DNA of 64,000 nt from Chloroflexota bacterium (GCA_029782225.1 JAKOVF010000073.1:94736-158735); one strand, 5' to 3'; shown: positions 44,486 through 53,596, counted from the stretch's first letter. Notes: generated by a model from the letters alone, not told the origin. Numbers and translations: made by a program.

Positions 44486-45045
44486 CCCTTCGCGTCATTG
44501 CCGGTAAAGCCAGGGGCCGCAGATTGAAATCCGTGCCGGGAGATACTACACGTCCAGTCATGGACCGGGTCAAAGAGGCGCTTTTCAACATTATCGCCGG
44601 TGACGTGATCGATTCGAACTGGTGGGATATGTTCGGAGGCACGGGGGCGATCGGCATCGAGGCGTTGAGCCGCGGCGCGGCCTTCGTCAGATTCAGCGAT
44701 CTGAACCGCGCGCCGATTGAAACCATCAAAGACAATCTGGAGCATTGCAGGTTTATTGCACAGGCCGAGGTCCGCCGCGCAGATGCGTTTAAGCTGTTGT
44801 CAGCAAAATCAGACCGTCAGTTCGAATATATTTACATCGCACCGCCGCAATACCATGAGATGTGGTCCAACGCGCTGAAGCTGCTCGATGAAAATATGAG
44901 CTGGCTCACCGACGACGGCTGGGTCATCGCGCAAATTGACCCGACGGAGTATCAGGAAATGGAGCTGGAAAATTTGGCGGAGTTCGAGCAAAGGAAATAC
45001 GGCAGCACATTGCTGGTCTTCTATGAGCGAAGGGAGAACGCATGA
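44482..45045 (+). CDS. rsmD: RsmD-family 16S rRNA methyltransferase, variant motif
   Basis: A 187-residue Rossmann methyltransferase. The RsmD start LRVIAGKARGRRL and TRPVMDRVKEALFN (about 24-37) lead to the SAM loop DMFGGTGAIGIE (49-60). The catalytic motif that is normally (D/N)PP(Y/F) reads IAPPQY at 119-124, so the acidic or Asn residue is replaced by Ala (A120). RsmD methylates G966 of 16S rRNA. Start is ATG 44482, overlapping the UroD-like stop by 4 nt; it overlaps the next gene by 4 nt. Confidence 0.85.
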   Translation: MTLRVIAGKARGRRLKSVPGDTTRPVMDRVKEALFNIIAGDVIDSNWWDMFGGTGAIGIEALSRGAAFVRFSDLNRAPIETIKDNLEHCRFIAQAEVRRADAFKLLSAKSDRQFEYIYIAPPQYHEMWSNALKLLDENMSWLTDDGWVIAQIDPTEYQEMELENLAEFEQRKYGSTLLVFYERRENA

Positions 45046-45833
45046 TCGTGGATCTATCCACCTTTGTCTTTATCGCGGCGGCCTTTGCTCTGATTGCCAT
45101 GATGACCCTGTTCTGGCTGGTGAGCCTCATGCTCAAGAATTCCAGCATCGTGGATATTTCCTGGGGACTGGGATTTATCCTGGTTGCATGGCTCGATTAT
45201 GCTCTTTCGATTTTTGTGTCGCCTGCCAAGTGGCTGATGTTGATCCTTGTCCACATTTGGGGATTGCGGCTGGCCTTGTATATGTTCATTCGTAACAGAA
45301 GGAAAGAAGACTTTCGCTACGCAAAGTGGCGTGAACAGTATGGCGAACGCTGGTGGTGGTATTCGTACATCCAGGTGTTCCTGTTGCAAGCAGGTGTAGC
45401 ATGGATCATTGCTGCCCCTATTCTTGCGATCCGCGTCACCGATGGTATCCCACCTCTTTCAGGGCTCGATATCCTTGGAGCGCTTCTATGGTGCATCGGC
45501 TTCTATTTTGAAGCGGTGGGAGATTGGCAGTTAATCCGTTTCAAAGCGGACCCCGTCAACAAAGGCAAGGTTTTGACCAGCGGGCTATGGAAATATTCGC
45601 GCCATCCGAATTATTTCGGAGACGCGGTCCTCTGGTTTGGACTCTATCTCATCGCCGCAAATGCCGGCGCGTGGTGGACGATTTACTCTCCTCTTCTTTT
45701 GACCTTTATATTGCTGCGCGTTTCAGGAGTGACCATGCTCGAAAAGGCGATGCGCTCCAGGCCCGGCTATGAAGACTACATTCAGAGGACAAGCGCTTTT
45801 ATTCCCTGGTTTCCAAAGAAATCATCGTCCTGA
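45042..45833 (+). CDS. DUF1295 / isoprenylcysteine methyltransferase-like membrane protein
   Basis: A 263-residue protein with about six membrane segments. The typical C-terminal DUF1295 signature is present: KGKVLTSGLWKYSRHPNYFG, DAVLWFGLYLIA and YSPLLLTFILLRVSGVTMLE, ending with SRPGYEDYIQRTSAFIPWFP. The family is related to steroid 5-alpha-reductases and isoprenylcysteine methyltransferases; many members have no tested substrate. It overlaps rsmD by 4 nt. Confidence 0.85.
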   Translation: MIVDLSTFVFIAAAFALIAMMTLFWLVSLMLKNSSIVDISWGLGFILVAWLDYALSIFVSPAKWLMLILVHIWGLRLALYMFIRNRRKEDFRYAKWREQYGERWWWYSYIQVFLLQAGVAWIIAAPILAIRVTDGIPPLSGLDILGALLWCIGFYFEAVGDWQLIRFKADPVNKGKVLTSGLWKYSRHPNYFGDAVLWFGLYLIAANAGAWWTIYSPLLLTFILLRVSGVTMLEKAMRSRPGYEDYIQRTSAFIPWFPKKSSS

Positions 45834-45938
45834 GCGGAACCGCCTGCTCTCGGCGGTGTAGTCGAGGGATGCTTATGCACGTAAATGTTGTGGGCTCAGG
45901 AAAATGTACTTCGACTTTGCCGGTCTTCTCAGGGCGCC

Positions 45939-46934
45939 TCATTTCCACGGTGCCGTGATGATGGCAGTCTCTGCGTCCGCGCCGTGACCAAGGAAGGGCA
46001 AACCCCATGCCTCGGCGATTGTTTTTAGAATGGAGTAGTGTGTATACGGAGTCGCATCCTGAAAGGCCGGCTTGACCTGCGGAGAGACAAGAATCGTCGC
46101 GACCCGTCCACCGGCAAGCTCGGGGAGGCCGCAACAGGAGTGATTACCCTGCCCCTCATCCCATGTAATGATAATGAGATAGGGTTCGCCAGTTGCTTCC
46201 AGCGCCCCGTAGAGCTTTTCGATCATATCCTTCAACCATTGGTCTGCCAGGTCCAGGCCGCAATCGTGCGCAGAATAGCAGGCATCCGGTGTGATGAAAA
46301 AGAAATTTGGAAGTGAATTCGCTGCAATATCTGCATCGAGTTGTGTCAGCGGGACAATGCTTCTCTGGCAGCGCTCGGCACTAAGCCGGATGGCGTCGAA
46401 ATAGATGAACGGGTTATGATGCTGTATATAACGGGCCGTGTCGCCGACATAACATGGCTCCGGCATATCGTCCTGGTAGGTCTTCCAGGTGCGCCCACTC
46501 TGTTCGATCAGGTCCGGCAGACTTGGTGCGTCAATGAAGCAATCATTGCAGTTGGCGGTGATTCCCTGAGTGTCGCCGCTCATCATGGCGATGTAATTGG
46601 GGAGACTGGGATGCATGATGGCATAATGCTGAGTCAGCAATGTGTAGGTGGTGGCGAGCAGATTAAAGTATGGCATGTCGGGGTTGCCGATCACCGTCCC
46701 AAATTCCTTGTTTTCAAATATCAGAATCGCAATATGGGAAAAATCGGGGACGAGACGCGGAGTTGTTGGCGTGGCGGTGAGAGTCTCGGTCGGCGCGGCG
46801 GTGGGAGTGGGCGTCAGCGTGGAGGTTGGCGGGACAGGAGTTGGAGACGGAGGAGTCGCTTGAGGGGGCTGGCAGGCCAGGGTCACGAAAGAGGCGCAAA
46901 GCAACAGCAATCCAATCCTGCAGATTCGGTTCAT
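45939..46934 (-). CDS. Secreted phosphoesterase-family lipoprotein
   Basis: A 331-residue protein with a lipobox (SFVTLAC, about residue 21), a Thr/Pro-rich spacer (PTPTAAPTETLTATPTTP) and a phosphoesterase domain (PF04185-like). The domain shows IAILIFENKEFGTVIG (about 68-83, metal-binding Glu-Asn), YAIMHPSLPNYIAMMSGD (about 103-120) and LIIITWDEGQGN with NHSCCGLP (about 253-270). Relatives are acid phosphatases or phospholipase C. It is anchored outside the cell. The gene is transcribed alone. Confidence 0.85.
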   Translation of the reverse strand: MNRICRIGLLLLCASFVTLACQPPQATPPSPTPVPPTSTLTPTPTAAPTETLTATPTTPRLVPDFSHIAILIFENKEFGTVIGNPDMPYFNLLATTYTLLTQHYAIMHPSLPNYIAMMSGDTQGITANCNDCFIDAPSLPDLIEQSGRTWKTYQDDMPEPCYVGDTARYIQHHNPFIYFDAIRLSAERCQRSIVPLTQLDADIAANSLPNFFFITPDACYSAHDCGLDLADQWLKDMIEKLYGALEATGEPYLIIITWDEGQGNHSCCGLPELAGGRVATILVSPQVKPAFQDATPYTHYSILKTIAEAWGLPFLGHGADAETAIITAPWK

Positions 46935-47016
46935 GCTTCAGGTGTATCATATTTCTGGGAGAATAATCAAGTACCGTCACTCGGCACAAGTGCATCGAAA
47001 ACGCAACAAATTGCTG

Positions 47017-47045
47017 TGGTCACGCAATCTCATCTTTGCTACAAT
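47017..47045 (+). promoter_or_regulatory. Promoter of the adenosine-specific kinase gene
   Basis: TGGTCA (47017-47022), 17 bp and TACAAT (47040-47045); ATG at 47104 with CAGGAGG before it. Confidence 0.5.
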
Positions 47046-47103
47046 CAGTAGGTCACGCAACGGCCAACTCTTGTGAAGCACTGACAATCGGACAGGAGGC
47101 CCC

Positions 47104-47589
47104 ATGGAAATCAAAACTGTGAGAATCGAAAAGCCCGAGGAGGTAAATTTCATCCTCGGACAGTCGCATTTCATCAAGACAGTGGAGGACATGCACGAAA
47201 CCCTGGTGGCTGCCGTCCCGGGGATCAAGTTTGGGCTGGCATTTTGTGAGGCTTCAGGGAAATGTCTCGTGCGCTGGTCCGGCACCGACGATGCGATGAT
47301 CGAGCTTGCCAGGCAGAACGCGCTGGCCCTTGGCGCCGGCCATTCCTTCATCCTTTTTCTTGGTGGCGGTTTTTTTCCCATCAATATTCTGAACGCGGTC
47401 AAGAATGTACCGGAGGTGGCCCGTATCTTTTGCGCAACCGCCAACCCCACCGAAGTGGTAGTGGCCGAAACCGAACAGGGACGCGGCATTCTTGGGGTTG
47501 TGGACGGCTTCTCGCCCAAAGGTGTGGAGGACGATGAGGGGATCAAATGGCGAAAAGACTTCCTGCGCATGATCGGATACAAGGCCTGA
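47104..47589 (+). CDS. Adenosine-specific kinase (DUF355 family)
   Basis: A 161-residue protein that matches the DUF355 adenosine-specific kinase family: EVNFILGQSHFIKTVEDMHE (about residues 12-31), KFGLAFCEASGKCLVRWSGT (about 41-60), GHSFILFLGGGFFPINILNA (about 78-97), VPEVARIFCATANPTEVVVA and GRGILGVVDGFSP. The family is best known in archaea and occurs in scattered bacteria; activity on adenosine was assigned to the archaeal protein. CAGGAGG lies before the ATG. It is a single-gene unit. Confidence 0.88.
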   Translation: MEIKTVRIEKPEEVNFILGQSHFIKTVEDMHETLVAAVPGIKFGLAFCEASGKCLVRWSGTDDAMIELARQNALALGAGHSFILFLGGGFFPINILNAVKNVPEVARIFCATANPTEVVVAETEQGRGILGVVDGFSPKGVEDDEGIKWRKDFLRMIGYKA

Positions 47590-47727
47590 ACTCTTTCCTG
47601 CCCCAAACGGGTGAGAACCCGACGCTTCTGTGAATGTTAGAATGATGCCTTAAATCAACGTCCCGCTCACAGAACCCAGCGCAGAATAGACCGCCGGGCG
47701 AAACCTATCGACAGTGAGGCGATTCCC

Positions 47728-48891
47728 ATGACCACTGTACGAACCCCCGCCAAAATCATCCCGCGTGCCTTCCCGGGCATCAAGCCCACGGAAGTGCAGG
47801 AAATCATACTGAACAGCCGGATCAAGACGTACCCGGCTGGCACAACGCTCTGCCATGAGGGCGCCATCGAGGAGGTCTTCTACATGATCCTCGAAGGCGA
47901 TTTCGAGGTCTCCAAGGTGATCAACAATACAGAAAAGCGGATGTTGACATCGCTGACAGCGGGGGACTTTTTTGGCGAAATGGCACTCATCCACCACGCG
48001 GCCCGCGCTGCAACCGTCGTTGCCAAAACCGATGTGATCGTGCTGGAACTTGACAAGCCCGGCTTTGACCGCGTCCTTCAGCACAGCCCCAGCGTTTCGC
48101 TGGCCATGGTCAGCGAGATCAGTAACCGGCTCCGCCAGAACGATGAATTAACCATTGAAGATTTGCGGGTGCGGGCTGCGGAACTGGCACAGGCCTATCA
48201 GCGGCTGGCAGAGCAGGAGCTGGCCCGGCGTGAATTCCTGACCAACGTGGCACACGAACTGCGCACGCCGCTGATGAGCGCCAGCGGCTACCTGGGAATT
48301 TTACAGAAAGGGATGCTTTCAGGCGATCAGTTGAAATCGGCCATGGATGCGGTGGAACGTAATGTCGGCCAGATCGTTTCTTTAGTAAACGACATTCTTT
48401 TCCTGCAGGAGATCGAGCTGGTCCTGCCTGAGTTCCAGGCAGTGGACATGACCCAGGTCACGGATGCCGTGCTGGATAAGCTTCGAAAAAAAGCTGACAC
48501 GCGCCGCGTCAGAATTCGAGTTCGCAGTGACCGGAACCTGCCGAAAGTCTCAGGCGATCCGCGGGCTCTCGAACGGGCCCTGGCCGCCTTAGTGGATAAT
48601 GCGATCAAGTTCAGCCAGCCGAACGGCGAGGTGGAGATCCGTTTAATGGAGCGCAGGGACCGCGTCGATATCGCGGTGCAGGATTACGGCGTCGGCATCG
48701 ACCCGGAGATTCGTCCCCGCATCTTTGACCGTTTTTACCACGTCGAATCCAGCGGCGATGAACTCTACGGCGGCCTGGGCCTTGGCCTCGCCATTACGAG
48801 GCAGGTCATCCAGCAGCATAAGGGATCGCTGGATGTCGAAAGCAGGCCCGGGCATGGAAGCACCTTTACAATGTCACTGCTTAAATATTAG
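47728..48891 (+). CDS. Histidine kinase with N-terminal cyclic-nucleotide-binding domain
   Basis: A 387-residue soluble kinase. Residues about 15-130 form a cNMP-binding (CRP-like) barrel with GEMALIHHAARAATVVAK as the phosphate-binding cassette (about residues 92-109). A short coiled coil (about 145-170) leads to HisKA with the phospho-His in NVAHELRTPLMSAS (about 172-185), then the HATPase boxes VDNAIKF, YGVGIDPEIRPRIFDRF and GGLGLGLAIT. It has no membrane segment. The cNMP domain may sense cAMP or c-di-GMP, or only act as a fold. No partner regulator lies beside it. Confidence 0.85.
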   Translation: MTTVRTPAKIIPRAFPGIKPTEVQEIILNSRIKTYPAGTTLCHEGAIEEVFYMILEGDFEVSKVINNTEKRMLTSLTAGDFFGEMALIHHAARAATVVAKTDVIVLELDKPGFDRVLQHSPSVSLAMVSEISNRLRQNDELTIEDLRVRAAELAQAYQRLAEQELARREFLTNVAHELRTPLMSASGYLGILQKGMLSGDQLKSAMDAVERNVGQIVSLVNDILFLQEIELVLPEFQAVDMTQVTDAVLDKLRKKADTRRVRIRVRSDRNLPKVSGDPRALERALAALVDNAIKFSQPNGEVEIRLMERRDRVDIAVQDYGVGIDPEIRPRIFDRFYHVESSGDELYGGLGLGLAITRQVIQQHKGSLDVESRPGHGSTFTMSLLKY

Positions 48892-48913
48892 GGCGTGTAT
48901 GCAAAATCGCACC

Positions 48914-49020
48914 TGTGTCACTCCGAGCGCACGCGAAGAGTCTCCTCTTCGCGTTATTACAGGCAGGCACCGCGATTCTTTTCGGCAGTCGCCGTTTAAG
49001 GCTCGCGGCTGAGAATGACA
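48914..49020. repeat. Palindromic TGTCA-type intergenic repeat, copy 1
   Basis: Starts TGTCACTCCGAGCGCACGCG and ends CTCGCGGCTGAGAATGACA, so the ends are imperfectly complementary. It belongs to the common CATTGCGAG-type intergenic repeats and fills most of the gap before the lipoprotein gene. Confidence 0.55.
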
Positions 49021-49072
49021 TGTCAAAAATGTCTTGCGTACACTTCCTAAACCCTTTAGGAGATTTAGTGTA

Positions 49073-49858
49073 ATGCAAATCAGAAGAATACTCGTAACTT
49101 TAATGGGGGGATTCCTGATCGTCAGTCTCACGGCCTGCAACATGCCAACAGCCACAGAGACTGCACCCATCGGCACATCGCCTGTCGGTCAAATTCCCCC
49201 CGCAGCCACCGGCGGAACGTGTGCGAATGCACTTTACCCGGTTGTCCAGGGCGCCACATGGACCTACACTGTCAACGGCGGGCCCAATGGATCGTTCACC
49301 TATACCGATACGATCACGGAAGTCCGCGCCGACGGTTTCACCGTGACCTCTCAATTCTCGGATGTCAGCCGCACACAGGAGTGGAAATGCACACCCGATG
49401 GCCTGCTGGCCCTCTCGGTTGACGGTGGAAATGCCGCCGGCCTCTCCACCCAGGGGCTGAAAGCTGACTTCACCACTTCAGGCGCGACCGGAATCACCCT
49501 CCCCAGCACGGTGCCGTCCGGCATGAAGTGGAACTATGGACTGGATATCCAGGGCACAATCGAATATCAGAATCAAAGCGCCGACGCCAATGGCAGCGTC
49601 TTGACCGACATGCAGGAGGCGGGCACGGAAAGCGTCACAGTACCGGCCGGCACCTTCGATGCCATGAAAATTGAAGGCACATCGACCTTCAACATCACGG
49701 CGACATTTCACGGCTTGAATATCCCTGTGACAGTGAATGGCAATACCACGCTCTGGTACGCCCCGGGCGTGGGCCTCGTCAAGTCAACGGAAAGCAGTAA
49801 CATTGCCGGTCAATCACTTTCGTCGACCACAGAATTACAGTCCTTCAATATCCCCTAA
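49073..49858 (+). CDS. Lipoprotein of unknown function
   Basis: A 261-residue protein with a signal sequence (MQIRRILVTLMGGFLIVSLT) and lipobox (SLTAC). The exported part has repeated beta strands (ALYPVVQGATWTYTVNGGPN, then FTYTDTITEVRADGFTVTSQ) in the manner of DUF3108-like surface proteins. Start is ATG 49073; the longer frame to 49034 lacks a ribosome site. It is followed by a bidirectional-looking terminator. Confidence 0.65.
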   Translation: MQIRRILVTLMGGFLIVSLTACNMPTATETAPIGTSPVGQIPPAATGGTCANALYPVVQGATWTYTVNGGPNGSFTYTDTITEVRADGFTVTSQFSDVSRTQEWKCTPDGLLALSVDGGNAAGLSTQGLKADFTTSGATGITLPSTVPSGMKWNYGLDIQGTIEYQNQSADANGSVLTDMQEAGTESVTVPAGTFDAMKIEGTSTFNITATFHGLNIPVTVNGNTTLWYAPGVGLVKSTESSNIAGQSLSSTTELQSFNIP

Positions 49859-49895
49859 TACCGCAACCATTTCCTTCTGTTGCGGGACGAGCAAA

Positions 49896-49929
49896 CTTCC
49901 AGCGCCGGGTTCGGCGCTGGAAGTCTTTT
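49896..49929 (+). terminator. Terminator between converging genes
   Basis: CTTCCAGCGCC and GGCGCTGGAAG form a perfect 11-bp stem with a 6-nt loop, followed by TCTTTT. It lies between converging genes and can serve both. Confidence 0.75.
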
Positions 49930-50422
49930 AATCAAAGACTACCTTGAGTTTCCCGTCTTCATCATAAAAGGATCGCGCAAAGAATGGCGCATCGCCGCGC
50001 TTCATCGCGTGGATTTTCGATAGAAGGACTGGCAGATCTTCCACGACCGGCAAATGAAGAACCGCATCTTTCTGGACCCATTCAACGGCTCCCTCTTTCG
50101 AGGCCCGAATCTCCCCCCTAGGGTTTTCTCCGAGGAACACAAACAGACAGACTCCCACCTCCCCTGCATCCACAACCACCGTGCCGCACAGCCACAAGTG
50201 GGCAGTGAGACCGGTTTCCTCGAGCAGCTCCCGCTCCGCAGCGGTGCGGACATCCTCGCCGCGCTCCACGTGCCCGCCAAGGATGTTATATTTGCCGGCC
50301 CACAGACGTTTCGTCGACGCACCTTTGATCAACAAATACTCATCTCGGCGCCGTAGAAAGATCGCGACGCGAGGAATGAACATGTATCTATCTTTGGTAA
50401 TACCTTGATCAGATTGAGGCAT
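49928..50422 (-). CDS. NUDIX hydrolase
   Basis: A 164-residue protein with the NUDIX box GHVERGEDVRTAAERELLEE and TGL (about residues 49-71), which fits GX5EX7REUXEEXGU. It hydrolyses a nucleoside-diphosphate-linked substrate. I chose ATG 50422 because GGAGA lies 6 nt before it; an ATG at 50437 is in frame. The start of the protein is YMFIPRVAIFLRRRDEYLLI, typical for the family. It converges with the lipoprotein gene. Confidence 0.85.
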   Translation of the reverse strand: MPQSDQGITKDRYMFIPRVAIFLRRRDEYLLIKGASTKRLWAGKYNILGGHVERGEDVRTAAERELLEETGLTAHLWLCGTVVVDAGEVGVCLFVFLGENPRGEIRASKEGAVEWVQKDAVLHLPVVEDLPVLLSKIHAMKRGDAPFFARSFYDEDGKLKVVFD

Positions 50423-50496
50423 AAACTCTCCAACCATATCGGCATGCTACGTTTTTTTAGGCTATTCTAATATATACTGCGATAGAGGCGATTCCA

Positions 50497-51348
50497 TTGG
50501 ATAAAGGACAAGCTAACCGTCTGCTGGGATATCCGGCTGATGCCCGCCTGCTGATCATCAATGCGGATGACTTTGGGATGTGTCATGCGGTCAATGAAGC
50601 GGTCTTCCGTGCTATCGGGAAAGGGCTGCTTCGTTCCACGACCTTGATGGTGCCCTGTCCCTGGTCTTTGCACGCCATGCACTTCCTCGCCGATCATCCT
50701 GAAATTCCGTTCGGTATTCATCTCACCGTGATCTCTGATTGGGTGGATTACCGTTGGGGACCGGTCACTGCCAGGGAAAAGGTGCCATCACTGATTAATC
50801 AAGCGGGATATTTCTACAATTTTGAACACATGCCCGGATTTCTGGCCCGGGTTAACCTGGGTGAACTGGAACTGGAATTCAGGACACAGATCGAAGCCGT
50901 ACTCGCCGCCGACCTCCGGCCCACTCATCTGGATTGGCACGCGCTGCGGATCAGCGGCAGAGCGGACATTTTTGATCTAATGATCCGGCTGGCAAAAGGG
51001 TATGGACTGGCACTCCGCGTCATGGGACGATCCACGATCGAAATAGTGCAAAGTCAGGATCTTCCCACCAACGATTATGACTTTTTGGATAGTTACCTGG
51101 TTGATTCCGTCGATAAATCAGCGCGGTATGTGCAACTGTTACGGGAATTGCCAGCCGGCCTAACCGAGTGGGCGCTCCATCCTGCCCTGGATACTCCTGA
51201 ATTGCTCGCCATCGAGCCCGAAGGCAACCACATCCGTCAGACGGATTTCGATTTTTTGATGTCTGAAGAGGCAAAGAATATTGTGAAAGAAGAGGGCATT
51301 ATTCTTCTGGATTATCGAGCGTTACAGGAAGTGTGGAAAGGGAAATAA
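50497..51348 (+). CDS. YdjC/ChbG-like carbohydrate deacetylase
   Basis: A 283-residue protein of the YdjC family. The metal-binding motif LLIINADDFGMCHAVNEAV (about residues 18-36) has the conserved Asp pair, GIHLTV (about 73) holds the metal His, and PTHLDWHALR (about 142-151) is the second metal site. It likely removes acetyl groups from oligosaccharides. The start is TTG at 50497, with AGAGGCG before it. It is transcribed away from the NUDIX gene. Confidence 0.8.
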   Translation: MDKGQANRLLGYPADARLLIINADDFGMCHAVNEAVFRAIGKGLLRSTTLMVPCPWSLHAMHFLADHPEIPFGIHLTVISDWVDYRWGPVTAREKVPSLINQAGYFYNFEHMPGFLARVNLGELELEFRTQIEAVLAADLRPTHLDWHALRISGRADIFDLMIRLAKGYGLALRVMGRSTIEIVQSQDLPTNDYDFLDSYLVDSVDKSARYVQLLRELPAGLTEWALHPALDTPELLAIEPEGNHIRQTDFDFLMSEEAKNIVKEEGIILLDYRALQEVWKGK

Positions 51349-51455
51349 GTTGATCTGGATTTGCTGCAAATCCTTACTAAATCCCTCTCTCTGCATTGGA
51401 TAAATTCGAGTACAATCGGCGAAATATTTTACCGCTCATGGAAGGAGTGTAAACA

Positions 51456-51659
51456 ATGCGAAGTATAAATTTGCGAATGATTATTGCTGGTATTCTTCTG
51501 ATTATCCTTGGCGTTGGGTTTTATGCCGTGATGCTATCTGCCGCCCCGAACTCAACAGATCCTACAGCCTTGATGCAAACGGTGGGCTCCGTTTCTGGAG
51601 TCGCCATGGGCATCAGCCTTGTCTTGATCGTCATCGGGCTGATCGGCAAGAAGGTGTAA
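51456..51659 (+). CDS. Small membrane protein, unknown function
   Basis: A 67-residue protein with two membrane segments (IIAGILLIILGVGFYAVMLS and GVAMGISLVLIVIGLIGKK) separated by a Pro/Thr-rich loop. The ATG at 51456 follows ATGGAAGGAGTGTAAACA. It is alone between the deacetylase gene and the terminator at 51693. Confidence 0.65.
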   Translation: MRSINLRMIIAGILLIILGVGFYAVMLSAAPNSTDPTALMQTVGSVSGVAMGISLVLIVIGLIGKKV

Positions 51660-51692
51660 TAGAAGCCAGGAAACAAATTACGTACAAATGAA

Positions 51693-51726
51693 AAGCGCCG
51701 TCTTGCGACGGCGCTTCTTTTGTTTT
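51693..51726. terminator. Bidirectional terminator
   Basis: AAGCGCCGTC and GACGGCGCTT form a perfect 10-bp stem with a 4-nt loop and T-rich tails on both sides. It separates the small membrane protein gene from the converging aldolase gene. Confidence 0.85.
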
Positions 51727-51731
51727 ACAGC

Positions 51732-52796
51732 TTATGCAATCGTAATGCTCTTATCCAGATAAACATCCTGGATGGTATTCAACAGTCTCACACCTTCTGC
51801 CATCGGGCGCTGGAAGGCTTTACGTCCGGAGATGAGACCCTGTCCACCAGCGCGCTTGTTGATAATGGCTGTCGCGGCAGCCTCAGCAAAGTCATTGTCA
51901 CCGGAGGCGCCGCCGCTGTTGATGAGACCGACGCGTCCCATGTAGCAGTTCGCGACCTGATAGCGGCACAGATCGATCGGATGGTCGCTGGAAAGATCGC
52001 TGTACATCCGCTTATCCAGCTTGCCGTAGGAGCTGTCGCCTGTATTAAGAGCGAGGAAGCCACCGTTATTCTCCGCAAGTTTCTGCTTGATGATGTCCGC
52101 TTCGATGGTCACGCCGAGATGGTTCGCCTGACCGGTCAAATCAGCAGACACATGGTAGTCCTTGTCCTTTTTGAATGCCTTATTACGCAGATAGCACCAG
52201 AGCACGGTTGCCAGGCCAAGTTCATGAGCGTGGGCGAAAGCCTGGGCAATCTCGATGATTTCGCGATGTGAATCATCCGAGCCGAAATAGATCGTCGCGC
52301 CGACCGCCGCCGCGCCCATGTCATAGGCCTGCTTGAGGTTGCCAAACAGGATCTGTTCAAAGCTGTTCGGATAGGTCAACAGTTCATTGTGATTGATCTT
52401 TACGAGGAAAGGGATCTTGTGAGCGTACTTGCGCGACATCACGCCCAGCACACCAAACGTGGACGCAACGGCGTTGCAGCCGCCCTCGATGGCCAGCTTG
52501 ATAATGTTTTCGGGATCGAAGTAATCCGGGTTCTTTGCAAAGCTTGCGCCGCCCGAATGCTCGATGCCCTGGTCCACCGGGAGAATGGACATGTAACCCG
52601 TGCCGCCCAGCCGCCCGTGGTTGTAGATCCAGGACAGGTTGCCGAGCACGCGGTTGTTGCGGTCCGATTGCATCAAAACCCGGTCGACGAAATCCGGGCC
52701 GGGCAATTGCAAACGTTCTTTGGGGATTTTGGGCGAGTTGAAAGCCAGCAGTGCTTCCGTTTTCTCACCTAACAAGGATTGAACATCAGTGATCAT
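51732..52796 (-). CDS. fbaB: Class I fructose-bisphosphate aldolase (DhnA type)
   Basis: A 354-residue TIM-barrel enzyme of the DhnA group. [20 protein letters not shown] is the early phosphate/substrate loop (about residues 65-84), [15 protein letters not shown] (about 129-143) and [12 protein letters not shown] (about 197-208) are barrel strands with substrate-binding residues, and [15 protein letters not shown] (about 293-307) is the C-terminal phosphate site. It splits fructose-1,6-bisphosphate to triose phosphates through a lysine Schiff base. It lies alone and converges with the small membrane protein gene. Confidence 0.85.
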   Translation of the reverse strand: MITDVQSLLGEKTEALLAFNSPKIPKERLQLPGPDFVDRVLMQSDRNNRVLGNLSWIYNHGRLGGTGYMSILPVDQGIEHSGGASFAKNPDYFDPENIIKLAIEGGCNAVASTFGVLGVMSRKYAHKIPFLVKINHNELLTYPNSFEQILFGNLKQAYDMGAAAVGATIYFGSDDSHREIIEIAQAFAHAHELGLATVLWCYLRNKAFKKDKDYHVSADLTGQANHLGVTIEADIIKQKLAENNGGFLALNTGDSSYGKLDKRMYSDLSSDHPIDLCRYQVANCYMGRVGLINSGGASGDNDFAEAAATAIINKRAGGQGLISGRKAFQRPMAEGVRLLNTIQDVYLDKSITIA

Positions 52797-52895
52797 TAGG
52801 TTCCTCCGAGCCCAGCCGGAGCCAGGCGGTTTTATTCCTGCCCAGGGAGCAGGATATTTGTCTAATCGATTGGTACAGCCTTAAAGCCTGCTTTC

Positions 52896-52925
52896 TTGAT
52901 TATAACCCTCAAGTCAGGCTATAAT
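52896..52925 (+). promoter_or_regulatory. Promoter of the 52978 gene
   Basis: TTGATT (52896-52901), 18 bp and TATAAT (52920-52925) with GGC before the -10. ATTATA on the other strand (52899-52904) may serve the divergent aldolase gene. Confidence 0.55.
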
Positions 52926-52977
52926 GGCTGTTGCGACCTAATATCAAAGCTCTCGTATATTACGGCAGGAGGCACAA

Positions 52978-53502
52978 ATGCCAGACTTTTTTGAAAAAGT
53001 GACCAGCCAGGTAGACCCGTTCAAGAAACTGGTTGGCTATATCCCTGGTTTCAAGGGATACGTGGAACGCCAGAATCGCCGTGACGCTGACAAACTGGTG
53101 CGGGATACGGTTGCGCTGCGCTTCGAGGAACAATGGAAACGCGTTTCCGAGCTGCAGACCGACCTCGTCAGCAGCGGCATGATCAAATACGTGGATGATC
53201 TGGAGAAGGCAGCGATCAAATTGCGGACCTTCATCGACCGCATCACGACGGCCGCCCGCGGCTACTCCGGCCTGTTCGATGCCGTGAAGATCAATGAGAA
53301 TGAATTGCAGGCGATCTATCAGTTTGATGCTGCATTCTTCGATCTCGCAGAGCAGGTCAAAGGTGCCGTGGACAATGTGGAAGCCAGCATGGGCGATGAG
53401 ACTGCCCTGCCCGCTGCTATCCGCAATCTCACCAGCCTGGCGCGCCTTGCCATCGAAACGTACAACCGCCGCTCCGAAGCATTCACCGGCAGCGGAAAAT
53501 AA
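52978..53502 (+). CDS. Conserved hypothetical helical protein
   Basis: A 174-residue, wholly helical, charged soluble protein. FFEKVTSQVDPFKKLVGYIP (about residues 4-23) is followed by heptad-like helices (about 35-150). It has no membrane segment or enzyme motif. TTACGGCAGGAGGCACAA precedes the ATG. A strong promoter lies upstream. No family is recognised. Confidence 0.6.
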   Translation: MPDFFEKVTSQVDPFKKLVGYIPGFKGYVERQNRRDADKLVRDTVALRFEEQWKRVSELQTDLVSSGMIKYVDDLEKAAIKLRTFIDRITTAARGYSGLFDAVKINENELQAIYQFDAAFFDLAEQVKGAVDNVEASMGDETALPAAIRNLTSLARLAIETYNRRSEAFTGSGK

Positions 53503-53510
53503 ATAACCCT

Positions 53511-53586
53511 GTGTCATTGCGAGCCGTCCTGGGGCGAAGCAATCCCCATATTACAGGAGATTGCTTGCCGAAGGCTCGCAATGACA
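53511..53586. repeat. Palindromic TGTCATTGCGAG intergenic repeat, copy 2
   Basis: TGTCATTGCGAGCC at the start and GGCTCGCAATGACA at the end are exact reverse complements, with AGCAATCCCC/GGAGATTGCT in the middle. It fills the gap before the molybdenum-hydroxylase operon. Confidence 0.75.
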
Positions 53587-53596
53587 TGAGAAGCTT

